Assembly: GCF_030656345.1 (NCBI RefSeq)
Contig: NZ_JAUSNR010000026.1
Span: 186,001 to 250,000 of the forward strand
Length of the DNA: 64,000 bases
Direction of reading: 5' to 3'
Origin: Pseudotabrizicola sp.
GTDB lineage: Bacteria > Pseudomonadota > Alphaproteobacteria > Rhodobacterales > Rhodobacteraceae
This document shows, piece after piece, positions 33,826-42,770 of the stretch. The notes beneath the pieces are model-generated. The model worked only from the letters and a program-made list of their open reading frames with translations. It was not told the origin of the DNA and ran no database searches. A program made the translations under genes and the position numbers. The stretch's first letter is position 1; the number at the start of each line of letters is the position of its first letter.

Positions 33826-35358
33826 TCAAAGGGGAATGTTATCGTGCTTTTTCCACGGGTTCGCCAACTTCTTCGTGCGCAGCGCGGCGAAAGCCCGGCA
33901 GATGCGGCGGCGGGTCGAGGCAGGCATGATCACCTCGTCGATAAAGCCCTTTTCTGCCGCAACGAACGGATTGGCAAAACGGTCCTCATAGTCGCGGACG
34001 CGGGCGGCGATCTTGTCCTTGTCGCCCAACTCGCTGCGATACAGGATCTCGACCGCGCCCTTGGCCCCCATCACAGCGATTTCCGCTGTGGGCCAGGCAT
34101 AGTTGAAATCGCCGCGCAGGTGCTTGGACGCCATCACATCATAGGCCCCGCCATAGGCCTTGCGGGTGATGACAGTGACCTTGGGCACCGTCGCCTCGCC
34201 ATAGGCGAACAGCAGTTTCGCGCCATGTTTGATCACGCCGCCATGTTCCTGGCTGGTGCCGGGCATGAAGCCAGGCACATCAACCAGCGTCAGGATCGGA
34301 ATTTCGAACGCATCGCAGAACCGCACGAATCGCGCCGCCTTGCGGCTGGAGTCGATGTCCAGACAGCCGGCCAGCACCGTGGGCTGGTTGGCGACCACGC
34401 CCACCGACTGGCCTTCCAGCCGGACAAAGCCGGTGATGATATTGGGAGCGAACGCGGCCTGAATTTCAAAGAAATCGCCTTCATCCGCGATCTTGGCGAT
34501 CAGCTCTTTCATGTCATAGGGCTGGTTCGGATTGTCGGGGATCAGCGTATCAAGGCTTTTGTCGACCCGTGCCGGATCATCAAAAAACGGGCGCACGGGT
34601 GCCTTTTCGCGGTTGTTCAGCGGCAGAAAATCGATCAGGCGGCGGGTTTCGGCGAGCGCTTCGACATCGTTTTCATAGGCCCCGTCGGCGACGCTGGATT
34701 TCTTGGTATGGGTGGCCGCACCACCCAGCTCTTCGGCGGTGACCACTTCATTGGTGACGGTCTTCACCACATCGGGGCCGGTCACGAACATGTAGCTGGA
34801 ATCTTTGACCATGAAGATGAAATCGGTCATCGCGGGCGAATAGACCGCGCCACCCGCACAGGGGCCCATGATCAGGCTGATCTGCGGCACCACGCCCGAG
34901 GCCATGATGTTGCGCTGAAACACCTCACCATAGGCGGCAAGGCTGGCCACACCTTCCTGAATCCGCGCGCCGCCCGAATCGTTGATGCCGATGACCGGCG
35001 CACCATTCTGGATCGCCATATCCATGATCTTGCAGATCTTTTCGGCATGGGTCTCGGAAACCGAGCCACCCATCACGGTGAAATCCTGCGAAAACACATA
35101 GACCATGCGGCCATTGACCGTGCCCCAGCCGGTGACCACGCCATCGCCTGCGGGCCGGTCCTCCTGCATGTTGAAATCGGTGCAGCGATGGGCGACGAAC
35201 ATGTCGAATTCTTCAAAGCTGCCCTCATCCAGCAGCAGGTCGATGCGTTCGCGGGCGGTCAGCTTGCCCTTGGCATGCTGCGCATCAATCCGGCGCTGCC
35301 CTCCACCTTGGCGGGCCGTATCGCGGCGGCTTTCGAGCTGGGCCAGAATATCCTTCAT
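33826..35358 (-). CDS. pccB: Propionyl-CoA carboxylase beta subunit
   Basis: A 510-residue carboxyltransferase that transfers CO2 from biotin on PccA to propionyl-CoA, giving methylmalonyl-CoA. It shows the crotonase-like double domain of the family: [17 protein letters not shown] and [23 protein letters not shown], then oxyanion-type motifs [17 protein letters not shown] and [13 protein letters not shown] in the N-half, and [25 protein letters not shown] and [17 protein letters not shown] motifs in the C-half. The length fits PccB. TTTGC-rich repeats at 35430-35470 upstream are candidate binding sites for the ScfR/PccR-type regulator encoded at 38484. Confidence 0.95.
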   Translation of the reverse strand: MKDILAQLESRRDTARQGGGQRRIDAQHAKGKLTARERIDLLLDEGSFEEFDMFVAHRCTDFNMQEDRPAGDGVVTGWGTVNGRMVYVFSQDFTVMGGSVSETHAEKICKIMDMAIQNGAPVIGINDSGGARIQEGVASLAAYGEVFQRNIMASGVVPQISLIMGPCAGGAVYSPAMTDFIFMVKDSSYMFVTGPDVVKTVTNEVVTAEELGGAATHTKKSSVADGAYENDVEALAETRRLIDFLPLNNREKAPVRPFFDDPARVDKSLDTLIPDNPNQPYDMKELIAKIADEGDFFEIQAAFAPNIITGFVRLEGQSVGVVANQPTVLAGCLDIDSSRKAARFVRFCDAFEIPILTLVDVPGFMPGTSQEHGGVIKHGAKLLFAYGEATVPKVTVITRKAYGGAYDVMASKHLRGDFNYAWPTAEIAVMGAKGAVEILYRSELGDKDKIAARVRDYEDRFANPFVAAEKGFIDEVIMPASTRRRICRAFAALRTKKLANPWKKHDNIPL

Positions 35359-35429
35359 CGCGAGTCCCCCCTAGGAATACCGCGCAACATAGGGTGCAAT
35401 GCTGCAGGCGCAAAGCGGAATTGGGAAAA

Positions 35430-35470
35430 TTTGCATAGTCTTCGCGAAGGCCAGTATGCAAACTGCAAAC
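35430..35470 (-). promoter_or_regulatory. Candidate PccR/ScfR operator upstream of pccB
   Basis: TTTGCATA (35430-35437), TTCGCGAA (35441-35448), TATGCAAA (35455-35462) and CTGCAAAC (35463-35470) cluster 72-112 bp upstream of the pccB ATG. In Rhodobacter sphaeroides PccR is known to recognise paired TTTGCAAA boxes, and these are close variants, two of them inverted relative to each other. The match is imperfect, so occupancy is inferred. Confidence 0.55.
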
Positions 35471-35541
35471 TTGAATAGTCCGTAGTACCGCCGTCCTGAA
35501 ATGCGCGCTGGCGGCACGTCAGGAAGAACCTGATCGCACCG

Positions 35542-36540
35542 TCAGGCCAGCGCCAGAACAGGCCCATCCAGCAGGCGCATCAGATCGCCGAAATAGCCGC
35601 CGGACCGGGCGACCTTTGTTGGGTCCGAGGTGATGGCCACGGCAAGGCCGCGTTCGGGATGGCTGGCGATGATCTGGCCGCCATAGCCGCGCGCGATGAC
35701 CCAGCCGGTGGTGCTGATGAACCAGCCCAGACCATAGCCCAACCCGGAATAGGGCGAGGCGGTCTGCGGCACCTGCGATGCCTTCACCCAATCAGGGGCA
35801 ATCACCGGCCTGCCATCATAGGTGCCGCCATCGCGCATCATCACCGCCACCCGCAGCATCGCCTGCGGCGACAGGGCCATTTCATTGCCGCCAAAGTAAT
35901 AACCCTGCGGATCGCGGGTCCAGGAGGCGACATCAATGTCCAGCGGTGCGCCCAACCGTTCCCGCGCAAGGGCGCGCAGGTCTTTGCCGGTGGCCACCGC
36001 AATCGCGGCCCCCAGAACATGGGTGGTGCCGGTGGAATAGATCATCCGCCCGCCGTTCGGCGCAATCCGGGGCTGTCGCAGCGCATAGGCGATCCAGTTG
36101 CGCGAGCCGACCCAGGCCCCGTAATTGCCGCCCGACGTGCCCTGCAACCCGGCGCGCAGGGTGACCAGATCTTCCATCGTCAGATCGCCCACGCCGTCGG
36201 TGGCATCAGCGGGGATCAGGCGGGGGGCGACATCACGCAGACGGGCGTTCAGTCCGGCAATCTCGCCCCGCGCGATGGCCGTGCCAAGGATCAGCGCCAG
36301 AACGCTTTTGGAACAAGATTTGATATTCGCCGCCGCAGTCAGGCCCCGGCCACGCGGGGCCTCGGCCATCAGCCGGTCTTCGCCAAGCTGCACCAGAATG
36401 GCGTGCAACTGCGGCAGGCCGGTGGCCGTTTCGCGCAGGTCAGACAGGGACGATTGCGCCCGCAGCAGCGACGGGGCGGCCACGCCACCGATCAGCACTG
36501 CCGGGACCAGAGTGGCGGAAAACGTGCGGCGTGAAAGCAT
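35542..36540 (-). CDS. Serine hydrolase (class C beta-lactamase-like), Tat-exported
   Basis: A 332-residue protein. MLSRRTFSATLVPAVLIGGV is a twin-arginine signal (SRRTF). The serine nucleophile lies in IKSCSKSVLALIL (SxxK as SCSK) and the second motif is YSTGTTHVLG (YxT/N type). The C-terminal part has GLGYGLGWFISTTG and ARGYGGQII (HxG-like position replaced by GYGG). It is therefore a periplasmic penicillin-binding-protein-like esterase or peptidase rather than a proven beta-lactamase. The start at 36540 is set by the signal peptide; the frame is open 150 bp further. Confidence 0.86.
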   Translation of the reverse strand: MLSRRTFSATLVPAVLIGGVAAPSLLRAQSSLSDLRETATGLPQLHAILVQLGEDRLMAEAPRGRGLTAAANIKSCSKSVLALILGTAIARGEIAGLNARLRDVAPRLIPADATDGVGDLTMEDLVTLRAGLQGTSGGNYGAWVGSRNWIAYALRQPRIAPNGGRMIYSTGTTHVLGAAIAVATGKDLRALARERLGAPLDIDVASWTRDPQGYYFGGNEMALSPQAMLRVAVMMRDGGTYDGRPVIAPDWVKASQVPQTASPYSGLGYGLGWFISTTGWVIARGYGGQIIASHPERGLAVAITSDPTKVARSGGYFGDLMRLLDGPVLALA

Positions 36541-36783
36541 ATCACCTCGGGTCGGGCAGCGGCGGGGTTGGCATCCGCGACGGAGTTTGCGGCACAAAGT
36601 GGGGAGACGCAAAGCACGAGCGTTCACAAGGCAGAGATTGCGACCACGTTTTCCGCTGGACAGATGGCCTTGCAGGAGGCGCGCCCACACCCCGTAAACT
36701 GCACTCGCGCCGCAATCTGGCGCCCTGAAAACGGATCAGCTACAGATCGGGTTGCCTCTCCCCCCACTCAGGAACCCCGCCCC

Positions 36784-37140
36784 ATGGCCCTGCCCTTTTC
36801 CGTTCCCGTGCTGACCATCGGCCTGCTGCTGATGTCGAACATTTTCATGACCTTTGCCTGGTATGGCCACCTCAAGTTCAAGGAAACCTCGATCATCGCG
36901 GTGATCTTCATCAGCTGGGGGATCGCGTTTTTTGAGTACACGCTGATGGTGCCCGCCAACCGGATCGGCCACGGCCATTTCAGCGCGGCTGAGCTGAAGA
37001 CGATCCAGGAGGTGATCACCCTGTCGGTATTTGCCGTGTTTTCGGTGTTTTACCTGAAAGAGCCGCTGAGCTGGAACCATCTTGTGGGCTTTGCGTTCAT
37101 CGGGCTGGGGGCATTTTTCATATTTCATAAATGGGCATAG
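36784..37140 (+). CDS. DMT-type DUF486 small membrane protein
   Basis: A 118-residue protein with four hydrophobic segments. LLLMSNIFMTFAWYGHLKFK at residues 12-31, SWGIAFFEYTLMVPANRIGH and LKEPLSWNHLVGFAFIGLGAFFIFHK are characteristic of DUF486, a half-size relative of the drug/metabolite transporter superfamily. Transport function is presumed, perhaps as a dimer, with unknown substrate. The start at 36784 follows from the family; the upstream frame to 36568 is non-homologous. It lies 64 bp before the Bcr/CflA-type MFS gene. Confidence 0.86.
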   Translation: MALPFSVPVLTIGLLLMSNIFMTFAWYGHLKFKETSIIAVIFISWGIAFFEYTLMVPANRIGHGHFSAAELKTIQEVITLSVFAVFSVFYLKEPLSWNHLVGFAFIGLGAFFIFHKWA

Positions 37141-37204
37141 GTGCACAGGCCTCTCTGCCCGAACGGCGTGGACAGGGCCTAAACGTCCGTCTAGCAAGGG
37201 CATT

Positions 37205-38419
37205 ATGGCTGACAGCACCTTTCTGAACCGCAAGACACCGCCGCATATTGCGACGCTGATCCTGCTTGCAGGGCTTTCGGCCCTGACGATGAACATCTTT
37301 CTGCCGTCGCTGCCCGGAATGGCGGCGTGGTTCGGGGTGCCCTATGCGCTGATGCAACTGTCGGTGGCGCTGTATCTGGCGCTGTCGGCGGTGTTGCAGA
37401 TTGTCATCGGTCCGGTTTCCGACCGTTTCGGGCGCCGCCGCGTGTTGTTGTGGTCGCTGGTGCTGTTCCTGATCGCGACGCTCGGCACGCTGCTGGCACC
37501 GAATGCGACCGTGTTTCTGGTGTTCCGCATGGCGCAGGCGGTGATTGCGGCGGGCATGGTCCTGTCGCGTGCCGTGGTGCGCGACATGGTGGCCGATGAT
37601 GCGCAGGCCGCCAGCATGATCGGCTATGTCACCATGGGGATGAGCATCGTGCCGATGATCGGCCCGGTGATCGGTGGCGTGCTGGAAGAGGCGATTGGCT
37701 GGCAGGCGAATTTCGGGCTGCTGCTGGTGCTGGGTCTGTTCACGCTGTGGCTGACATGGGCCGATCTGGGGGAAACGGCGGCAATGCGCCCGGTGACGCT
37801 GGGCGCGCAACTGCGGCAATATCCGCAACTGCTGCGGTCGCAGCGGTTCTGGGGCTACGCGCTGTGCGCGGCGTTCTCGTCGGGGTCATTCTTCGCCTAT
37901 CTGGGCGGCGCGCCTTACGTCGGGACCGAGGTGTTCGGCCTGTCCGCATCAGGCGTGGGCGCGCTGTTTGCGTTGACAGCGGTGGGCTATGCGGCGGGCA
38001 ATTTCGTGGCCGGGCGGTTCTCAGTACGGATCGGGATGAACCGCATGGTGTTCATCGGCGCGCTGATCACGCTGGGCGGTCTGGCCACCCTTGCTGCGTT
38101 GACACTGGCGGGGCTGCATTCGGCTTTCGTGTTCTTTGGCTTCACCACTTTTGTCGGCTTTGGCAATGGCATGACCCTGCCCAATGCCAATGCCGGGCTG
38201 CTCTCGATAAAGCCCGAACTGGCCGGCACAGCTTCGGGCCTTGGCGGCGCGATCATGATCGGCGGGGGCGCTGCACTGGCCGCCGCTGCCGGGGCGCTTC
38301 TGGGGCCGGGCGCGTCCGAGACGCCGCTTGTCCTGTTGATGCTGGCCTCATCGGTCGGGGCGGTGTTGTCGATCCTGTGGGTGATGCGGCGGGCGCGGGC
38401 CTTGGGGCTGTCGGCCTGA
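37205..38419 (+). CDS. Bcr/CflA-type MFS multidrug efflux transporter
   Basis: A 404-residue inner-membrane protein with 12 hydrophobic segments. LSALTMNIFLPSLPGMAAWF in TM1 and the cytoplasmic loop GPVSDRFGRRRVLLW (MFS motif A between TM2 and TM3) match the DHA1 Bcr/CflA group. FRMAQAVIAAGMVLSRAVVRDM is motif B-like with conserved arginines, and MSIVPMIGPVIGGVLEE is motif C of drug:H+ antiporters. Members export antibiotics such as bicyclomycin or chloramphenicol; the real substrate here is unknown. The start at 37205 lies right before the family-like region. Confidence 0.9.
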   Translation: MADSTFLNRKTPPHIATLILLAGLSALTMNIFLPSLPGMAAWFGVPYALMQLSVALYLALSAVLQIVIGPVSDRFGRRRVLLWSLVLFLIATLGTLLAPNATVFLVFRMAQAVIAAGMVLSRAVVRDMVADDAQAASMIGYVTMGMSIVPMIGPVIGGVLEEAIGWQANFGLLLVLGLFTLWLTWADLGETAAMRPVTLGAQLRQYPQLLRSQRFWGYALCAAFSSGSFFAYLGGAPYVGTEVFGLSASGVGALFALTAVGYAAGNFVAGRFSVRIGMNRMVFIGALITLGGLATLAALTLAGLHSAFVFFGFTTFVGFGNGMTLPNANAGLLSIKPELAGTASGLGGAIMIGGGAALAAAAGALLGPGASETPLVLLMLASSVGAVLSILWVMRRARALGLSA

Positions 38420-38442
38420 CGCTGTGACCGCTTGACGGGGGC

Positions 38443-38470
38443 TTTGCAAAGGCGACAATGGCTTTGCAAA
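38443..38470 (+). promoter_or_regulatory. Two perfect TTTGCAAA boxes upstream of the ScfR/PccR gene
   Basis: TTTGCAAA occurs exactly at 38443-38450 and 38463-38470, 20 bp apart from start to start (two helical turns), ending 13 bp before the ATG at 38484. The known PccR motif in Rhodobacter sphaeroides is TTTGCAAA-N4-TTTGCAAA, so the half-sites match exactly while the spacing here is N12. The position at the start of the regulator gene suggests autoregulation by repression (inference). Confidence 0.7.
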
Positions 38471-38483
38471 GCGGGGGAACAGC

Positions 38484-39881
38484 ATGGCCACTCAGAAGCT
38501 CTATGCCGGAGCGAAGCTGCGCGAAATCCGTGGGCGGCTTGCGTTGACGCAAAAGCTGTTTGCCGACCGGCTGTCGGTCTCGCTGCCTTACCTCAACCAG
38601 ATGGAAAACAACCACCGCCCGGTCTCTGCCGGGGTGGTGCTGGCACTGGCGCAGGAATTCGGGCTGGATGTCACCGAACTGACCGTGGGCGAAAGCGAAC
38701 GGCTGGTGAGCGACATGAAAGAGGCGCTTGCCGATCCGGTGTTCGGGGGTGCCAGCCCGCCGCTGGCCGATCTGCGGCTGGCGGCCTCGAACGCGCCCGC
38801 GCTGGCCCGCACCTTCCTCGACCTGCACCGCGCTTACCGCCAGACCCACGAGCGTCTGGCTTCGCTGGATGAGGCGCTGGGGCGTGAAGATGCAGCATTA
38901 CGGCCCTCGCCTTGGGAAGAAGTGCGCGATTTCTTTCATTATTGCGACAATTACCTTGATGCCGTTGACCGCGCCGCCGAACATTTTGTCACCGGCCCGC
39001 AGGGCCGCCGCGATGTGATTTCCGCCGCCCGCGATGCGTTGGACAAACGTGGCATCAGCCTGCATTTCAGCGACACGGGTGCTATGCGGCGCTATGATCC
39101 GGTGGCAAAACGGCTGGATGTCTCGGCCCGCAGCGCCGAGCCGACACAACGGTTTCAGCTGCTGCATCAGGTGGCGCTGATCACCCAGAATGACCTGCTG
39201 GACGCCACGCTGGATCTGGCCCGCTTTCACACGCCAGAGGCGCGCGAAATCGCCAAGATCGGGCTGGCCAATTACTTCGCCGGGGCGGCCCTGCTGCCCT
39301 ACCGTGCGTTTCTCGATGCGGCGGGCAGCACCCGGCATGATCTGGAACGGCTGGCCGATCTGTTCGGGGCCAGCATCGAACAGGTGGCGCACCGGCTGTC
39401 GACGCTGCAACGCCCCGGTGCCAAGGGCATTCCGTTCTTTTTCGTGCGGGTCGATCAGGCCGGAACCATCACCAAGCGCCATTCGGCCACAAGGCTGCAA
39501 TTCGCGCGCTTTGGCGGGGCCTGCCCGCTGTGGAACGTGCATCAGGCGTTTGAAACCCCGGGCCGTTTTCTGCGCCAACTGGCGGAGACGCCCGATGGCG
39601 TGCGCTACCTGTGCCTGTCGCGTGATGTGTCAAAGCCCGGCGGCGCGTTCCACGCCCCCACCCGGCGCTATGCCATCGGGCTGGGGTGTGAGGTGCAGCA
39701 TGCGGGTGCCCTTGTCTATTCCGACGGGCTGGACCTGAAGGGCCGGTTCGAGCCGATCGGCATTTCCTGCCGGATCTGCGAACGCCCCGAATGCCACCAA
39801 CGCTCTGTCCCGCCGCTGGAACGCCGGTTGCGCGTCAACCCCGATCGCCGCGATGTGCTGCCCTATGAAATCCTTGGCTGA
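38484..39881 (+). CDS. pccR: Short-chain fatty acyl-CoA regulator (ScfR/PccR type)
   Basis: A 465-residue transcription regulator. Residues 8-65 are an XRE helix-turn-helix (GAKLREIRGRLALTQKLFAD, SLPYLNQMENNHRPVS). Residues 150-290 are an IrrE-like M78 peptidase-derived region (RFQLLHQVALITQNDLLD; the HExxH zinc motif is not preserved). The C-terminal part has two cysteine pairs in GISCRICERPECHQRSVP (DUF2083-like). This is the ScfR family, whose PccR member controls propionyl-CoA carboxylase. PccR rather than RamB or MccR is inferred from the adjacent pcc/scpA locus and the perfect TTTGCAAA boxes in its promoter. Confidence 0.85.
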   Translation: MATQKLYAGAKLREIRGRLALTQKLFADRLSVSLPYLNQMENNHRPVSAGVVLALAQEFGLDVTELTVGESERLVSDMKEALADPVFGGASPPLADLRLAASNAPALARTFLDLHRAYRQTHERLASLDEALGREDAALRPSPWEEVRDFFHYCDNYLDAVDRAAEHFVTGPQGRRDVISAARDALDKRGISLHFSDTGAMRRYDPVAKRLDVSARSAEPTQRFQLLHQVALITQNDLLDATLDLARFHTPEAREIAKIGLANYFAGAALLPYRAFLDAAGSTRHDLERLADLFGASIEQVAHRLSTLQRPGAKGIPFFFVRVDQAGTITKRHSATRLQFARFGGACPLWNVHQAFETPGRFLRQLAETPDGVRYLCLSRDVSKPGGAFHAPTRRYAIGLGCEVQHAGALVYSDGLDLKGRFEPIGISCRICERPECHQRSVPPLERRLRVNPDRRDVLPYEILG

Positions 39882-39910
39882 CCAGCGGGAAACCGCGGTG
39901 GCTGGCCTGC

Positions 39911-40008
39911 GCGCTCCGCGCGGGGAGTATTTGGGAAAGCTGCAATCCAGGGCCAAGGATCGGCTTTCATCTTGACGGAAATACTCAAGGGGCGCGAAGC
40001 GCGGGGGG
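39911..40008. repeat. Dispersed palindromic element, copy E (full length, mismatched arms)
   Basis: The outer 8 nt of the arms (GAGTATTT at 39925 and AAATACTC ending at 39986) pair, but the inner parts do not: the left carries GGGAAAGCTGCAA and the right carries TTCATCTTGACGG. The flank GCGCTCCGCGCG at 39911-39922 is the reverse complement of the right flank of copies B and D. Thus it joins arms of two subtypes. It lies between convergent genes (pccR-type regulator and DUF465). Confidence 0.82.
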
Positions 40009-40035
40009 GCACCGCCCCCCCTGCCCCCGGTGATC

Positions 40036-40290
40036 TCAGCCGTGACTGTCGGCACCATGCGCCAGATGATGCGCGATGTGGTCTTTCAGATGCGTGCGCT
40101 GGCGGCGCAGGGCGGTTTCGGCCTCTTCGCTCAGCGTGTCGACGCGGGTTTCGGCCCGGTGCACGGCGCGGTTGAGTTCGGTGTATTGGGTCAACAGCCC
40201 GGCGAAATGCGCGTCTGCCAGTTTCAGGGCGTGGATCTTGTCGGCCTGGCCGGGGAATTCTTCGGCCAGTTCATGCGGGGTGTTGGACAT
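40036..40290 (-). CDS. DUF465 (YdcH-like) small protein
   Basis: An 84-residue helical protein starting MSNTPHELAEEFPGQADKIHALKLADAHFAGLLTQY, the typical DUF465/YdcH opening with the conserved EFP and H/LK region. The second helix continues VHRAETRVDTLSEEAETALR and LRRQRTHLKDHIAHHL, probably forming a coiled-coil hairpin. The function is unknown. The length fits the 70-85 residue norm. It is monocistronic by appearance, with element E after its stop. Confidence 0.88.
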   Translation of the reverse strand: MSNTPHELAEEFPGQADKIHALKLADAHFAGLLTQYTELNRAVHRAETRVDTLSEEAETALRRQRTHLKDHIAHHLAHGADSHG

Positions 40291-40362
40291 CTGCGCCTCC
40301 TGCTGATTGCGTCAGGGGAAGTTTAGCAAGGCGGCGCAGGGCGCGCCTTGACCCTGATCAAA

Positions 40363-41019
40363 TCAGCGCCGCGCGGGGCGGAAACCTGCGGCCTTTGCTT
40401 CGGCCTCGGTGCAGAACCATGCCTCGCCCTTCCGGGTGTCGATCCGGGTCGCGGCATAGTCGCGCTGGCCGGGGCGGTGGTAAATGCGGCCTGACTGGCC
40501 GATATTGCCCTTGATGGCACAGCCTGCGGGGGCGGGCTGTGCGGCGGGGGCCGCAGTCTGGCGGTGGGCTTCGGGGGTGATCATGCGGCCGGACCAGAGA
40601 CCCACACCGGCGGCTTTGGCGACAACCTGATCCGCGACATAGCGCTTGGAATAGCGGGCGTAGGCCTGCGCCGCCCCGGTCTGCACCATCGTGCGGGACA
40701 GATCCTTGCCGCCTGCCGTGCAGGTGGCGACCATGCGGCCATAGCGGTCGGTATCTTCGCGCGTGCAGGTCACTTTGCGGTTGCCGATCGCGCGGGCCAG
40801 CATTTGGGCCGACCATGCACCACAGTCCCAGCTTTGCCCCGCGCGGTCACAGCTCTGCCCCCGTTCCGGCGCGTCGATGCCAAACAGGCGCACCCGCTGG
40901 CCTTGCAGGTCAAGCGTATCGCCGTCGATCACCCGCGCGGCACCGTCGCGGGTGACAGCGGCGGCGGGAGCGACCAGTGACAGGGCCAGCAGAACGAGAA
41001 CGGAACGAATTGTTAACAT
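40363..41019 (-). CDS. Secreted thermonuclease (SNase) family protein
   Basis: A 218-residue protein with signal peptide MLTIRSVLVLLALSLVAPAAA. Residues 25-140 are a staphylococcal-nuclease OB fold: RVIDGDTLDLQGQRVRLFGID (metal-binding Asp and catalytic Arg), then DAPERGQ and EDTDRYGRMVATC (Glu/Arg catalytic pair region). The C-terminal 50 residues (GCAIKGNIGQSGRIYHRPGQ...GEAWFCTEAEAKAAGFRPA) are a small domain often appended to exported nucleases. It probably hydrolyses extracellular DNA or RNA. A 7-bp hairpin abuts the start codon (41018-41038). Confidence 0.9.
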   Translation of the reverse strand: MLTIRSVLVLLALSLVAPAAAVTRDGAARVIDGDTLDLQGQRVRLFGIDAPERGQSCDRAGQSWDCGAWSAQMLARAIGNRKVTCTREDTDRYGRMVATCTAGGKDLSRTMVQTGAAQAYARYSKRYVADQVVAKAAGVGLWSGRMITPEAHRQTAAPAAQPAPAGCAIKGNIGQSGRIYHRPGQRDYAATRIDTRKGEAWFCTEAEAKAAGFRPARR

Positions 41020-41105
41020 GGCCCAGAGTTCGGGCCATCCGCTCAGCTTCGCAAGGCAAAAGTTAACAAATGGTTAACGTGCGTTAAGCCTGTTGCCCGA
41101 AGCCA

Positions 41106-42755
41106 TCACCGCTGCGCGACCTGCCAGGCCGGGTTCATCCAGGGGCCAAGGTTCATCGGGGCCAGCGGTGTGCGGCCCAGAATGTGATCCGCCGCCTTCT
41201 CCCCCACCATGATTGACGGCGCGTTCAGATTGCCATTGGTCACCTGCGGGAACACCGAACTGTCGGCCAGACGCAAGCCATCAACTCCGATCACCCGGCA
41301 TTCAGGGTCGACCACCGCCATCGGATCACTGCGCCGCCCCATGCGGGCGGTGCCGCAGGGGTGGTAGGCAGATTCGACATGTTCGCGCAGGAAAGCGTCA
41401 ATCTCGTCATCACTCTGGACCTGCGGCCCCGGCTGGATCTCGGATTTGACAAAAGGGGCCATGGCGGGCTGGGCAAAGACCTCGCGCGTCAGCCTGATCG
41501 CGGCGCGGAACTCGGCCCAGTCGTCGGGATGCGACATGTAGTTGAAACGGATCACCGGGTTGTCCGAAGGGTTGGCAGACCGCAATGTGACCGAGCCGCG
41601 CGATTTTGATCGCATCGGCCCGACATGCGCCTGAAAGCCATGCCCCCCCGCCGCGACCTTTCCGTCATAGCGCACCGCGATGGGCAGGAAGTGGTACTGG
41701 ATATCGGGATACTCGATCCCCGCGCGGGAGCGGATGAAGGCGCAAGCCTCAAACTGGTTGCTGGCCCCCAGCCCCTTGCCGGTGAACAGCCATTGCGCCC
41801 CGATCAGTGCTTTGCTCCAGATATTCCAGTGTTTGTAGAGGGTGATCGGCAGGGCGGCGGCAAACTGGAAGTAAATCTCCAGATGGTCCTGCAGGTTCGC
41901 CCCCACGCCGGGGCGGTCGGCGATCAGCGGGATGCCATGGCGCGCCAGCTCTGCCGCCGGGCCTATGCCGGACAGCATCAGCAGTTTCGGGCTGTTGAGC
42001 GATGAGGCGGCGATGATCACCTCACGCCCCGCCTTCACCACAAAGGGCGCGCCGCCCTGATCGACCTCCACCCCCGTCGCACGGCCATTCTCAATCACCA
42101 CCCGCCGCGCGTTGGCACGCAGCAGATGCACATTGCCGCCCGCCATCGCGGGTTTGAGGTAGGCATTGGCGGCAGACCAGCGGCGGCCTTTGTAGATCGT
42201 GGCCTCCATCGGGCCAAAGCCCTCTTGCTGCTGGCCGTTGTAATCTTGCGTGACCGGATAGCCCGCCTGCTCCCCCGCCGTAATAAAAGCGTTGAACAGC
42301 GGGTTGTCGCGTGGGCCACGGGTGATGTGCAACGGGCCGTCGGTGCCGCGATACTCTGGCCCCGACCCGCCGTGCGACTGCTCCATCCGTTTGAAATAGG
42401 GCAGCACATCGGCATAGCCCCAGCCATCGGCCCCCATCTCGGCCCATGTGTCATAGTCGCGGGCATGGCCGCGCACATAGACCATGCCGTTGATGCTGCT
42501 CGACCCGCCAATCACCTTGCCGCGCGGGGTGGCCAGCCGCCGCCCGCCCAGATGCGGCTCGGGTTCCGATTGCATACCCCAGTCGTAGATGCCCATGTTC
42601 ATCGGGTAGGACAGGGCCGCGGGCATTTGGATGAAGGGGCCGGCATCCGACCCGCCCGCCTCGATCACCGTGACGCGCCGCCCTGCCTCGGCCAGCCGGT
42701 ACGCCATGGCGCAACCGGCAGAGCCTGCCCCGATGATGATGTAATCCGCATGCAT
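41106..42755 (-). CDS. betA: Choline dehydrogenase
   Basis: A 549-residue FAD enzyme of the GMC oxidoreductase family that oxidises choline to betaine aldehyde. [22 protein letters not shown] at residues 4-25 is the FAD-binding GxGxxG fold, [19 protein letters not shown] is the GMC signature 1, and [18 protein letters not shown] is signature 2. The catalytic histidine lies in [10 protein letters not shown] and the C-terminal [18 protein letters not shown] is typical. It lies 15 bp after betB and is the third gene of betI-betB-betA, which provides glycine betaine as osmoprotectant or carbon source. Confidence 0.96.
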   Translation of the reverse strand: MHADYIIIGAGSAGCAMAYRLAEAGRRVTVIEAGGSDAGPFIQMPAALSYPMNMGIYDWGMQSEPEPHLGGRRLATPRGKVIGGSSSINGMVYVRGHARDYDTWAEMGADGWGYADVLPYFKRMEQSHGGSGPEYRGTDGPLHITRGPRDNPLFNAFITAGEQAGYPVTQDYNGQQQEGFGPMEATIYKGRRWSAANAYLKPAMAGGNVHLLRANARRVVIENGRATGVEVDQGGAPFVVKAGREVIIAASSLNSPKLLMLSGIGPAAELARHGIPLIADRPGVGANLQDHLEIYFQFAAALPITLYKHWNIWSKALIGAQWLFTGKGLGASNQFEACAFIRSRAGIEYPDIQYHFLPIAVRYDGKVAAGGHGFQAHVGPMRSKSRGSVTLRSANPSDNPVIRFNYMSHPDDWAEFRAAIRLTREVFAQPAMAPFVKSEIQPGPQVQSDDEIDAFLREHVESAYHPCGTARMGRRSDPMAVVDPECRVIGVDGLRLADSSVFPQVTNGNLNAPSIMVGEKAADHILGRTPLAPMNLGPWMNPAWQVAQR

Positions 42756-42770
42756 GTCTTTGACTTTACT

